Shown here: positions 30,893 to 40,230 of the stretch, in pieces
Numbering within the stretch: the first letter of the stretch is position 1
How the letters are laid out: each line of letters begins with the position of its first letter
Assembly: GCA_032718475.1 (NCBI GenBank)
Contig: JAUCBJ010008468.1
Location: 1 to 53,552, forward strand
DNA: 53,552 bases
Direction: 5' to 3'
Source of the DNA: Nemertoderma westbladi
Taxonomy: Eukaryota > Xenacoelomorpha > Nemertodermatida > Nemertodermatidae
Translations under genes and position numbers: made by a program
Notes under the pieces: generated by a model
Seen by the model: only the letters and a program-made list of their open reading frames with translations
Database searches by the model: none
Told to the model about the DNA's origin: nothing

Positions 30893-32739
30893 TTGTCGAG
30901 CCAAAAGGGCAGACGAAAACTCTCACGTCTCCTCACAACTAACTACAAACTCTGTTGTATTCCCTCTAGTAGCAATGATTATGTAACTACACTTCCAATT
31001 ATGGAGAAGGGGATACAAGGAGAGCCGAGATGGGGATATGATATCCAAGAGGAAGCAGCAGCGCCATTCGAAAGATTTGGAGCCAAGGACTACACTATAT
31101 TTGGTATAAAGGAATTATCAGAAAGTACAGCGAAACTCGCAAAGACTAAATATGACAACCCTTCTACAACTCCGACGCTCAGTGTAATGCCTTTACTCGA
31201 GCAGGATTTAGTATATTTCGAGACGTGTATCTTCGCTGTGCGGGATCTCTTATCGAAAGACCATCTATGTTTACATTGTTACCCTATGAAGGAGAACGTA
31301 TCGTGGAGATTACGGATGAATCACGGCAGACGCGCGCGCCTATCGGTCACCTTGGTGATGATTTCGAAGTAACTACTACGATCACTGACGATCCTTTAGA
31401 GGAACTTCTTGAGATAGAAAGGAACCTCCCGAAGAAATCTCAGACGGAGATTCGACAACTTGAAGCAACAGATGCTATAGTTTGTATACAACCCTCAGAA
31501 ACCTACCAACCCATAGATCCAGATGATTACGATTATAGTGTGGGAGGAAGCGCTCGACCGATTGGAGATCTTATATACGAACGAGTGTGGTACCCTGCCA
31601 ATACGATGTGTGGTAAATGTGGCGTCGCTGGACATCATTCGACCAAGTGCAGTGGAAAGCACATTACTACGACTCAGCTAATCTGTGGATGGTGTGGGGA
31701 TCAAGGGTCTCATACCTTTTATACTTGCTGGAGATTTATGGCTCAATGTACTTATTGCAATATAAAAGGGCATCGAGCATCTGAATGCCAACTAAGAGAC
31801 ATACCCTATGAACACGAATCTGTAAAACTCGTGAGAAAATTATTCGATGAGTGGGAAGATTTAGCCGACGAACATGTATCGGCACAAAGAAGACGATTTC
31901 CGATGAGGGCGCATCTTGGATTTTGGGCGGTAAATCCCCAAACGATGATGTCGGAAGGATACATCTCCGCTATGCCCCAATATGACGAACTTATCGAGGT
32001 AGTCGATATTTTGCCCCACGACAGTGGATTCCGAGTAGTGCGCGAGTATCTATTACAGATTCACCCGGATAACAAAAACACGTGGAATTTTCAGAAAGTC
32101 GTTAATCGCATCACGTATGGTGAATTCGATCGTTTCCGAACTGAAAAGCGGAATAAAGGAGCTTGGTTAACCGTCGCATGGGCGTACCGAGCCGCGTTTT
32201 ACCACAAACGTATACGAGCGAGCGTATTCGAGGAAGAGGAGGTCCTAGAGGCGACAAATATACCAGCCACTCCGGTTGCGCCGTCTGCACGTCACCCTCG
32301 GGAGGACGGACAGGGTAGGATCATACGGGTCCAGAAAGTGGGCCAACAATTAAAGAAAATTATTAATATAGAAGAACGCAAGGGGGTTGAGCCGACTATT
32401 CGAATTACTCGGGATACGGTATCGCTTCCTAGAGAACCAATAGGAGGATCGGGACACACACCAGCTGATCAAAAGGGGGCGCAAGCTGCTCTTGGGTCTG
32501 CGTCGTCCGCTTCTCGCGCGTTCCCAGACGTTCTACCAACTGTAGTGACAACTGATCGGTCACGAGGAATCGGTCGAGGTTTTGGGATGCCAAATAGACG
32601 AATTTGCGAGGAAATAGTCGCACCGTCTCTCAACGTCCAAGCGAAACCAGTGACTCGCCCCACAAGTCCCATATCGCGAGCAAAGTCACCTGTGCGCAGT
32701 TTTCGAGGACGCGGCAGGGCTCGATCAACAAAGCGATAA
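30893..32739 (+). CDS. Three-zinc-knuckle protein downstream of pol (frameshifted, unknown function)
   Basis: The 5' part reads in one frame (30893-31372, with ATG options such as about 31001) and the main part in the next (open 31156, to 32739). The shift must lie near 31150-31180, where both frames are open. The protein has CGKCGVAGHHSTKC, CGWCGDQGSHTFYTC and CTYCNIKGHRASEC in a row (CX2CX4-5HX4C knuckles). It ends in a basic, Arg/Gly/Ser-rich tail (RAKSPVRSFRGRGRARSTKR). This is a nucleic-acid-binding layout like a nucleocapsid, but I do not recognise the family. It lies 0.55 kb after the BEL integrase on the same strand, between two copies of the GAAGACT motif (30623, 32760). It may be an extra ORF of the BEL element or the gag of another, non-autonomous element. 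Confidence 0.6.
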
Positions 32740-32847
32740 AAGGGAGGGCAAGGGTGGACGGAAGACTCGTGAGCCTTTCTTGTGAATTTGTGATTTATTT
32801 GAATTATATGTTTTATATTTAATTAGTAAGTTTTGTATTCTGGAAAA

Positions 32848-33120
32848 CTCATATTTAGTAAGATTTATATTTAGTAAGATTTATATTTAGTAAGATTTAT
32901 ATTTAGTAAGATTTATATTTAGTAAGATTTATATTTAGTAAGATTTATATTTAGTAAGATTTATATTTAGTAAGATTTATATTTAGTAAGATTTATATTT
33001 AGTAAGATTTATATTTAGTAAGATTTATATTTAGTAAGATTTATATTTAGTAAGATTTATATTTAGTAAGATTTATATTTAGAAAGATTTATATTTAGTA
33101 AGATTTATATTTAGTAAGAA
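32848..33120. repeat. 16-bp satellite, about 16-17 copies
   Basis: Unit AGATTTATATTTAGTA, almost perfectly conserved, in the non-coding region behind the three-knuckle ORF. Only one or two copies carry changes. Confidence 0.95.
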
Positions 33121-33571
33121 TTTGTATTTTGCAAGATTTATATTTTATATTTGTGATTATTCCGAACTTATGCAATTTATATTGTTCCGAATACTATGCA
33201 ATTTATATCTTATAAGCAGTATTTGTATTTACAGTGAAATAGAAAGTAAGAGTAGATGGAAGACTCGCGAGCCTTTCTTATGATTTTCATTTATTTGTAT
33301 TTGTAATTGTTTGAATTTATGCAATATTGAGATGCAATAGATTTATATTGGTGAATTTAATTTAGATTTATATTGTACTTACTTAGTAAAGCCTTAAATA
33401 CGTAAAGTTTGAATTTGTAATTATTTTGTATCGAATCATTATGTAGAAAGGAAGTATTGTTTGAAATTTAATTGTAAATATGTAAGTACGCCCTAAGTAT
33501 TCTATAGTTTGATTGATTATTGGTGAAAACCGTATATTTTATGCACGATAATATCCTGTTTTCATGGAGCG

Positions 33572-33633
33572 GTATAGAATTATATTCCCTAAATGCCGTG
33601 GATTTTCAAAATTTTATTTTATTCGAATTAACT
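33572..33633. repeat. 62-bp direct repeat, copy 2
   Basis: Identical to 13134-13195. Both flanks differ from the other copy. It lies between the BEL 3' region and the minus-strand R2-like element. The 300 bp that follow are AT-rich with an ATA/ATT microsatellite (about 33666-33692) and no supported gene. Confidence 0.9.
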
Positions 33634-34013
33634 ATTTAGGCTATTTAATAAACAACTTGTGCATTATTATATAATAATAATAATAATAATAATTATATGA
33701 TATAATATATTTCATTATTATTGCTGATTCTTTCATTTTAGCCTTTATTATTATTATAGCGACTGTGTACACAACATGCACCACCCAACCAGTAAATGAA
33801 ACGAAACTTACTAATGGTAGAATTAGCGGTTGAAACAAAGAAGATTGATCCAGAAAAGTCCCATTTTTCCTGTTTTGAATCTTCAATGTGGTATGCACCA
33901 CATAGTGCCCCGACTATTACATAAATCACAATCAATATAAAGATAAGAAAGTTTATTAAACTTTATTACTAAACGGGTTCAGAAAAAAAAAAGAGTTAAA
34001 AGGTAAAAAGAGT

Positions 34014-36161
34014 TCAGGGTCCATCGAATAGGTCACCCGGAGAGGGACCGCCCGTCGCCATAACGGACGCCGCGTTGCCCACTAGAATGGCCACCTGAAT
34101 CCGCTGTAGGAGGAAGCGGAGTGAGCGGGGTTCGTGGGTGAATGCGTGCATTCGGGAGCCAACCTCCCGGAGGAAGGCCGCAGTCTCTGGGCCGGGGCGG
34201 CCGAGGGTCTCAAAGGCCACAGGATGGAAAATGTGGAGGCCCCACTGCTCCAGCTCGGCGTACGTCGCGCGTTTCCTCCGCTCTGCCTCCTCAGCTGTGC
34301 GCCCACCGGCGATGAGGGTCTGTTGGAGGTGGCTGGGGGCGAGGGGGTCGACTACCGTAGCGTCCCAAGTAAGGCTTCGTCCCCCGCTCCAAGGGGCGAG
34401 GCTCACCCCGTCCACTCGTTTCCCGTCGTTCCTGAAGAGACCCGGGGGTTCCAGGACTGACGGGATGTCGCAGCTGACCAGTGCCCGCCTCACCAAATTG
34501 TTTATCATGGTGTGACGGGGGTGCCGGCCCGCACTCCTCCGGCAGGAGAGGCCGTGAAGGCCGTCTGCGGCGACTGGACTACCGCAATGGTCACAGGTGT
34601 GGGGTTCCACCACCTTGCACCCGAGCCGGGTGGCGATGGCGATCCGGAACTGGGTGTCAGTTAGTTTCAGCCCCAACGAGGCGCAGGGGAGGGCATCGAG
34701 CCAGCAGCCCGCTGTGGGGTCGTCGACCGAGTTCAGCCGCGCGAGGTTCAGTTGCGATGCTGCGCGACGGATGCTGGCGAGGGACTCCTCGTGTACCGGG
34801 GCCATCCATGCGCGCTGGACAGGCACGGTGGGCAGCGCCGAACCGGCTGGAAGGGAGGTGTTGCGCACTGCGTGTGCCAACTCTACTGCCGGGCTAGGGG
34901 GGACCTCTGCAGACGGGTAGAGGCGGTTGGAGAGAGTAGCGCATGCAGCCGCGGAAGCCAAGAAGGCGGACGGTGCGAGCTGTGCTGCAGAACTCAGTCC
35001 AAGGCCGCCAACCCTTGCCGGGAGGCATGCCTGGGCCCAGGCCGAATCATCAAAGTGGGTGTTGGCGACCTCCTGGAGTGTGCTACGCTGGACACGATCA
35101 AAGTCCTGTAGTAGGGCCGGAAACCGGAAGCAGGGTGCCGTCCGCAGGAAGTAGGTCAACCGCGGCATGGCAAATGAGTTCTTCAGGAGGAAGAACCCAT
35201 GGTGGGCGTCGAGGAGCGGCAGGCGGCTAGCGAGAGTCGAGAGGTTTCCTACCTTGGAGGCGAGGCAGGACTCGATGGCGGAGTCTCCAATAGGCGCACC
35301 CAGCATCGTCAGCTCGTCCAACGGCGGGTACTGGATGCCAGCGCAAATGGTATCAAACTCCCGACGTATTTGGGCGCGTGACTCCTCCGTATCTGGCCCC
35401 AGGAAGAACACCTCACTCTTCCTGGGGTTTATCGTTAAGCCGCACTTCCCCCCCTCCTCGATCAACCGCGCCAAGTCCCGCAGTACCACCTGGGAGTCGT
35501 CGGAGAGGTTCCCATCGTCCAGGTACCAGACGTTGAAGGCAGACTCCATTGTCTGGATGATGGGGTTAGCGGTGTCCCCGAAGAGACGAGGGCCGTCAGT
35601 GTCCCCCTGCTGAACACCCTCGTCGGAGAGGATGGTGTCGTCGCCATGCATGAGGAAGGTCGCTTCCCCATAGGCCGCGAGGGTGTAGTTGTATATGCCT
35701 GGGTACTGGTCATAGACAGCTTCCAGCATCGAATCCCGCCGAATGGTGTTGAATGCGTTGCTGAAGTCGACCTTCAGCAGCACGGTACCCGGCCGGTTCT
35801 CTTCTCCCACTAGTGCCCTAACTGCATGGGCGGCAGCTTCCGCTCCCAGCTTACAGCCGATTCCCAGCTGAACCATCCCATACGACTCCGACCGCTGCTC
35901 CGCCACCAGGTGTCCAACGTACTTGCCGCACAGGCGCCGGAGTGTGACCCCCACCGCTATGGGCCTGATGCCCCCGCCCACCTTAGAGAAGGCAAACAAG
36001 TTAGCCCCAAAGAAGATAGGCCGGATGACTACTGGTACCTCGCCTGCCACCGTCGTGTCGACGAACCTCGCGAGGGCTGCGAGGAAGCGCTCACCCGCTA
36101 CGCCGCTGGTTGGTGCGACAAGATCCTTGTAGATCTGGGGGGGGACAAGATCCACCGGCAC
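34014..36161 (-). CDS. Reverse transcriptase + CCHC + restriction-like endonuclease (715-codon ORF)
   Basis: RT motifs: GGGIRPIAVG (about residue 65), KVDFSNAFN (motif A, 134), GVQQGDTDGP (motif B, 188), WYLDDGNL (motif C, 216). A knuckle, CDHCGSPVAADGLHGLSC (about 512), precedes the endonuclease core GKRVDG...WDATVVD (about 566-590), where the first copy in this window has RPDG. Overall collinear with 3-1973 but clearly diverged and much GC-richer. The ATG used is only where the open frame starts; the upstream N-terminal domains lie in another frame, joined by a frameshift near 36130-36185. Confidence 0.85.
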   Translation of the reverse strand: MPVDLVPPQIYKDLVAPTSGVAGERFLAALARFVDTTVAGEVPVVIRPIFFGANLFAFSKVGGGIRPIAVGVTLRRLCGKYVGHLVAEQRSESYGMVQLGIGCKLGAEAAAHAVRALVGEENRPGTVLLKVDFSNAFNTIRRDSMLEAVYDQYPGIYNYTLAAYGEATFLMHGDDTILSDEGVQQGDTDGPRLFGDTANPIIQTMESAFNVWYLDDGNLSDDSQVVLRDLARLIEEGGKCGLTINPRKSEVFFLGPDTEESRAQIRREFDTICAGIQYPPLDELTMLGAPIGDSAIESCLASKVGNLSTLASRLPLLDAHHGFFLLKNSFAMPRLTYFLRTAPCFRFPALLQDFDRVQRSTLQEVANTHFDDSAWAQACLPARVGGLGLSSAAQLAPSAFLASAAACATLSNRLYPSAEVPPSPAVELAHAVRNTSLPAGSALPTVPVQRAWMAPVHEESLASIRRAASQLNLARLNSVDDPTAGCWLDALPCASLGLKLTDTQFRIAIATRLGCKVVEPHTCDHCGSPVAADGLHGLSCRRSAGRHPRHTMINNLVRRALVSCDIPSVLEPPGLFRNDGKRVDGVSLAPWSGGRSLTWDATVVDPLAPSHLQQTLIAGGRTAEEAERRKRATYAELEQWGLHIFHPVAFETLGRPGPETAAFLREVGSRMHAFTHEPRSLRFLLQRIQVAILVGNAASVMATGGPSPGDLFDGP

Positions 36162-37326
36162 TCCCGCAGGGGAAGGAGGCGATCATCTTCCGGAGGGTTG
36201 CTGGTGTAGATGGCCTCGCTGACGGCGCAACTGGCGGTGATGGGACTCGTCTATCAATGGGTTTGGACGGGTGCTTACTGCGGAGCATCTCCAACGTCTC
36301 AGGGGTATCGGGAGCGATGGAGTCCTTGGAGGAGGCCAAACGGATGGCCCCCTTCACGTCCCCGTCCTCGATCTTCTCGGCCACTGCCGAGGCGAGCCGG
36401 ACGGATTCTTCTTCAAGCTTCTGGCGACGGGCCCCAGTGGGGCGACGCGGAGGTGTAGGGACCCCAGAACCCACTAGGGAGGTGGAACGGAAGTCTGAGA
36501 TCAGGCGGTTAACCTGTGAGGCGAGGGATCTCTGATGCTTCTTCCCACCTCGCCTCGGTGCCGGGATGCAGCAGTGGCCCACAAGAAGAAGCCTGATCCA
36601 GCCGTGGACGTCCGACGGGTTCTCAGAAATCGCATTGAGGATATCTGATAGCAGGTCGGCTAAGTTAGCCCTCGACGCCTTGGGAACGTGCCTCAGCTGC
36701 CTGCATCGCCAGCCCCGCAACACCGCCAGGATTTCTTTATCTGAGAATACCCCATTCGGCGGCTGGATCATGGTAGGCTGAGGCGAGGCGGTGGGCTCCA
36801 TCGGGGGAACATCAGAGCCTGGGCAGCGCGCGCCCACACGGCCGTGGATGCGCAGGGACCCGTTTGCCTTAGTTGAAAAAACCCTCGCACAGACGGGACA
36901 AGTGCCGCTACCTAAGGGGATTGGTTCACCCACTGGGTCCGTAGGGACAGACACACCGTCTACCGGGGCTTGGGGGGCAGACACACCGACTCGACCTGGG
37001 GACACTCGACCTGGGGACACTCGACCAGGGGACACTCGACCTGGGGACACCCGACAAGGGTACAACCCACTAGGGGACACCCGGCTTGGGGACACCCGAC
37101 TTGGGGACACTCGGCCTGGGGACACTCGACCGGGGGACACCCGACCTGGGGACACCCGACAAGGGTACAACCCACTGGGGGACACCCGACTTGGGGACAC
37201 CCGACTTGGGGACACTCGGCCTGGGGACACTCGACCGGGGAACACCCGACTTGGGAACACCCGACTTGGGGACACTTTGACACTGAAAAAGTTACAAAAT
37301 TTAGAATATTTTCGTAAAATGCACAC
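36091..37326 (-). CDS. N-terminal zinc-finger part of the R2-like protein with VSPGR repeats (411-codon ORF)
   Basis: Residues 1-14 are encoded by the end of the 495-bp repeat. Residues about 20-115 are pentapeptides VSPGR/VSPSR/VFPSR with two SGLYPCR interruptions, encoded by the 15-bp satellite. A zinc finger, CPVCARVFSTKANGSLRIHG...RCPG (about 140-168), follows, as expected for the DNA-binding N-terminus of R2-type elements. A helical, basic region ends at 36091, out of frame with the RT. Whether the repeat part is truly translated is uncertain. Confidence 0.65.
   Translation of the reverse strand: MCILRKYSKFCNFFSVKVSPSRVFPSRVFPGRVSPGRVSPSRVSPSRVSPSGLYPCRVSPGRVSPGRVSPGRVSPSRVSPSRVSPSGLYPCRVSPGRVSPGRVSPGRVSPGRVGVSAPQAPVDGVSVPTDPVGEPIPLGSGTCPVCARVFSTKANGSLRIHGRVGARCPGSDVPPMEPTASPQPTMIQPPNGVFSDKEILAVLRGWRCRQLRHVPKASRANLADLLSDILNAISENPSDVHGWIRLLLVGHCCIPAPRRGGKKHQRSLASQVNRLISDFRSTSLVGSGVPTPPRRPTGARRQKLEEESVRLASAVAEKIEDGDVKGAIRLASSKDSIAPDTPETLEMLRSKHPSKPIDRRVPSPPVAPSARPSTPATLRKMIASFPCGSAGGSCPPPDLQGSCRTNQRRSG
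36984..37275. repeat. 15-bp satellite, about 19 copies
   Basis: Unit ACTCGACCTGGGGAC with variants (CCGACTTGGGGACAC, CCCACTAGGGGACAC). A block of about 90 bp containing GACAAGGGTACAACCCACT occurs twice (about 37051 and 37156), a higher-order repeat. All six frames stay largely open, so plus-strand ORFs here are not genes. Confidence 0.9.
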
Positions 37327-37783
37327 TGTACCCAGTAATTATATATGTGAAGGAGCAAAACTGCTTTTGACCATTCAGAATTAACACACACGCGCGTTAG
37401 AAATTATTTACACCTCAAAATATATAAAATTAACTTTGTCCGTACTGTGCTTTGCCCGCTAGTTAGACATCTCCAAATCTCTGCCTCTGTACCTAGCTAG
37501 CGTCCCTTTCGCCCAACCATATAAATCACACCGCGGCAAAGTATACGAGCCTCTTAGTCCGTCAGTGAGTCAGCCTGATTTTAGGATTCGCTGCGCGGGA
37601 TTTTGTTTCATCGAAGTTTGTCTGCTCGTAGACTGTTTTCTGCCTCACCGGTTATAAGAGATCGATACTGCAATATATTCGCTTACTTAGAGTTTACTGT
37701 TTTGGTGAGAAGGTCGGATTTATGATTTGATTCACAAACTTTACAGTAGGATATTGCAGGTATTGTTACTGTCTCTTCTAATA
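37289..37783 (+). repeat. 495-bp direct repeat, copy 2
   Basis: Same sequence as 16541-17035, including the TATA box (TATAAAT, 37520-37526). Here it is bordered on the left by the R2-like element and on the right by the 21-bp satellite. If it is an LTR, its TATA would drive transcription into the satellite. Confidence 0.9.
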
Positions 37784-38700
37784 CTCTGTGCTGTGACATT
37801 GAGTCTCTGTGCTGAGACATTAAGTCTCCGTGCTGAGACTGAGTCTCCGTGCTGAGACATTGAATCTCTGTGCTGAGACATTGAGTCTCCATGCTGAGAC
37901 ATTGGGTATCCATGCTGTGACATTGAGTCTCTGTGCTGTGACATTGAGTCTCTGTGCTGTGACATTGAGTCTCTGTGCTAAGACATTGAGTCTCCGTGCT
38001 GAGACATTGAGTCTCTGTGCTGAGACATTAAGTCTCCGTGCTGAGACATTGAGTCTCCGTGCTGAGACATTGGGTCTCCTTGCTGTGACATTGAGTCTCT
38101 GTGCTGAGACATTGAGTCTCTGTGCTGAGACATTGAGTCTCTGTGCTGCGACATTGAGTCTCTGTGCTGAGACATTGAGTCTCCGTGCAGAGACATTGGG
38201 TCTCCATGCCTTGACATTGAGTCTCTGTGCTGTGACATTGAGTCTCTGTGCTGAGACATTAAGTCTCCGTGCTGAGACTGAGTCTCCGTGCCGAGACATT
38301 GAATCTCTGTGCTGAGACATTGAGTCTCCGTGCTTAGACATTGGGTCTCCATGCTGTGACATTGAGTCTCTGTGCTGTGACATTGAGTCTCTGTGTTAAG
38401 ACATTGAGTCTCCGTGCTGAGACATTGAGTCTCTGTGCTGAGACATTAAGTCTCCGTGCTGAGACTGAGTCTCCGTGCTGAGACATTGAGTCTCCGTGCT
38501 GAGACATTGGGTCTCTATGCTGTGACATTGAGTCTCTGTGTTGAGACATTGAGTCTCTGTGCTGAGACATTGAGTCTCTGTGCTGCGACATTGAGTCTCT
38601 GTGCTGAGACATTGAGTCTCTGTGCTGAGACATTGAGTCTCTGTGCTGAGACATTGAGTCTCTGTGGTGAGACATTGAGTCTCTGTGCTGAGACATTGAT
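37784..38700. repeat. 21-bp satellite array, copy B
   Basis: About 43 units with core GAGACATTGAGTCTC or GTGACATTGAGTCTC; only a few 19-bp forms occur. Multi-unit blocks repeat at about 420 bp (for example around 37810-37990 and 38250-38400), showing larger-scale duplication. Same family as 12062-13135. Confidence 0.95.
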
Positions 38701-40038
38701 TCTAGCTCAAATCTTGTTGGTGTATTATTACCGTAAGCTATTTGGAAGATATTTGCGGTTGCATGGCCTAGTGTTTTGGGTGCCTTTTATAAAATTAAAT
38801 TATTTTATTTCATCAATTAAATTATATCAATAAACATTAAGCATAATATTTCTAGAACACGTGTTAATTTAGTAACTAGCTATACTGTATTTAATTATTT
38901 ATTATTTATTTATTTATTTGTATGGAATTAATTTCGCAATTTCGATTCGCCACGGCGACATATTTTCTAACTTTATACTGTATCGCAGTGCGACATTATA
39001 CATTTTATTATGTATTTGCAGTATATCCAGTACGTCACCGCGTCATTATTAGGTTGTTCTAGAAAGTTTGAGTGCATAACTACAAATAATTCCCCAGAAA
39101 TAAATAAAATTAAATTCGCCATTGTTTATAATTAGCACTTTAGCTTTTACGGCCCTCGTTCTATTATTTCTAGAGGTAGGGGGTATAAGGTCATATCTTC
39201 AGAATCACCCTGCCAGGGTCTCAGTTTTACCAGCCTTGAGATTGCAAAATTTAGGTAGTATCTCAAGAAGTTTGTCTTGACCAGATTGTTCAACACAGTT
39301 AAGCAATGTAGTGTAAAGAATGCAACTAATGCAAGGGTTTGGAGCTCTGTATGGAAAAACTCACAGCTGATATATATATATATATAGATTACATACATCC
39401 ACAAGTAAGTCTGGATAAGCATGGAGGAGGGCATGTGTAGAAGAGAGGCTGAGACATAGCCAAGCTTTGTGAAGCGTCGTTCATGATACAATGTCAAATG
39501 TTTTACTTGGCCATCACATTCTACTATAATAACTGAATAAGGTCAGAAATGGCTGAGTTGTCATGAGTGACAAGATTAAGCAAGGCATAAATGCCAGCAA
39601 TCACGAATCACTAAAGCTTTTGTTGCTCCTAAAAAAAAGCCTCAAAGATGGATTTATTGCCTCTAACCTATCTCTTAACTTTACAGAAAACTGTAATATT
39701 AAAATTAATAAAAATTAAATAAAAAACAAATAAAAACGGTAATATTTAAATTATCCAATCCTTCTCAGTATGACCTCATCAGCCATCAATAGATTCGGCA
39801 TCAGAGGAATTTTCTGAATCGAATGACATTTCAAATGCCCATATTAAAATGTCTTTTTAAAATTTATTTATTTTTAAGTCAGAAGTATAGTAAAAATAAC
39901 ATAATTTTTGTTAAATCTACCATAACTTAAGAAATTTAGTTCTTAATGACTAAATGGTGACATCTACCCCCACTAATCGACCATTGCGATTCAAATGAGA
40001 TCAAAATCAAGTCAATACGACCATAATAAGTTGGTATA
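38701..40038. other. Non-coding stretch before the Gypsy element
   Basis: AT-rich, with a short AT dinucleotide run (about 39371-39386) and an AGAACACGTG-like string. The 116-codon minus-strand ORF at 39147-39497 has no recognisable domain and low complexity; I do not support it as a gene. Confidence 0.3.
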
Positions 40039-40230
40039 TGTCGTGTCCAGTATTACTTAGGCCATGGCCTATGATATAGGATTAGGATTACCGGTATGCA
40101 CATATATACTACAGTACTATATCAGTACGGCAGTACACTGCAGTACTTGTGTACACTGGTACGACTGCACAATGTATAGAGCAATATACATCATATCTAT
40201 AGATTATTATGCTTTTATATGGATATAACA
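40039..40230 (+). repeat. Gypsy 5' LTR (192 bp)
   Basis: Begins TGTCGTGTCCAG, ends GGATATAACA. It contains ACAGTACT/AGTACACTG repeats and a TTTATATGG TATA-like string near its 3' end. It differs nowhere that I can see from the 3' copy. Confidence 0.95.

Larger units (their letters stand above)
17939..33278 (+). promoter_or_regulatory. Dispersed near-palindromic motif GAAGACTYGYGAGCCT, 13 sites
   Basis: Site starts: 17939, 19646, 19730, 19814, 20389, 22148, 22232, 22316, 24802 (GGAAGGCTTGCGAGTCT, the reverse-orientation form), 28047, 30623, 32760 and 33258. The core CTCGCGAG is palindromic, and AAG/CTT close it, with one A/C mismatch. In gag it is read as KTREP or KTCEP, in pol as GRLASL, and at the last three sites it is non-coding or outside the main ORF. 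Six of the sites are accounted for by the 84-bp repeats and two by the 2.46-kb duplication. Confidence 0.8.
16541..33633 (+). mobile_element. BEL/Pao LTR retrotransposon, rearranged and expanded
   Basis: Order on the plus strand: promoter-bearing 495-bp repeat; leader with three stem-loops and gag-like ORF; a second leader plus gag copy fused to the main gag-pro-RT frame; a 1.2-kb insertion in RNase H; RNase H remainder, repeat linker and integrase; a nested hairpin; a three-knuckle protein gene; a 16-bp satellite. The domain order protease-RT-RNase H-integrase with DUF1759-like gag, YVDDG and Pao-type domain is diagnostic for BEL/Pao. Outer limits are uncertain because no convincing LTR pair was found; 16541 and 33633 are the nearest repeat edges. 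Confidence 0.6.
33935..37330 (-). mobile_element. R2-like non-LTR retrotransposon, minus strand
   Basis: Reading from right to left: a VSPGR-repeat N-terminus, zinc finger, then RT, Cys/His knuckle and endonuclease, followed by a short 3' UTR with AATAAA on the minus strand (complement near 33960-33966). GC-rich coding sequence (unlike its AT-rich surroundings) marks the borders. The 5' end runs into the 495-bp repeat. Target duplications were not found. Confidence 0.7.

Noticed and set aside
33641-33935. Small minus-strand ORFs next to the ATT microsatellite
   Set aside because: Two overlapping frames, microsatellite-derived termini and no family resemblance.
34134-35613. Multiple plus-strand ORFs of 75-148 codons
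   Set aside because: Opposite-strand shadows of the GC-rich minus-strand RT gene, with no domain of their own.
39147-39497. 116-codon minus-strand ORF
   Set aside because: Low complexity (Tyr-Ile run from an AT dinucleotide repeat) and no recognisable motif.
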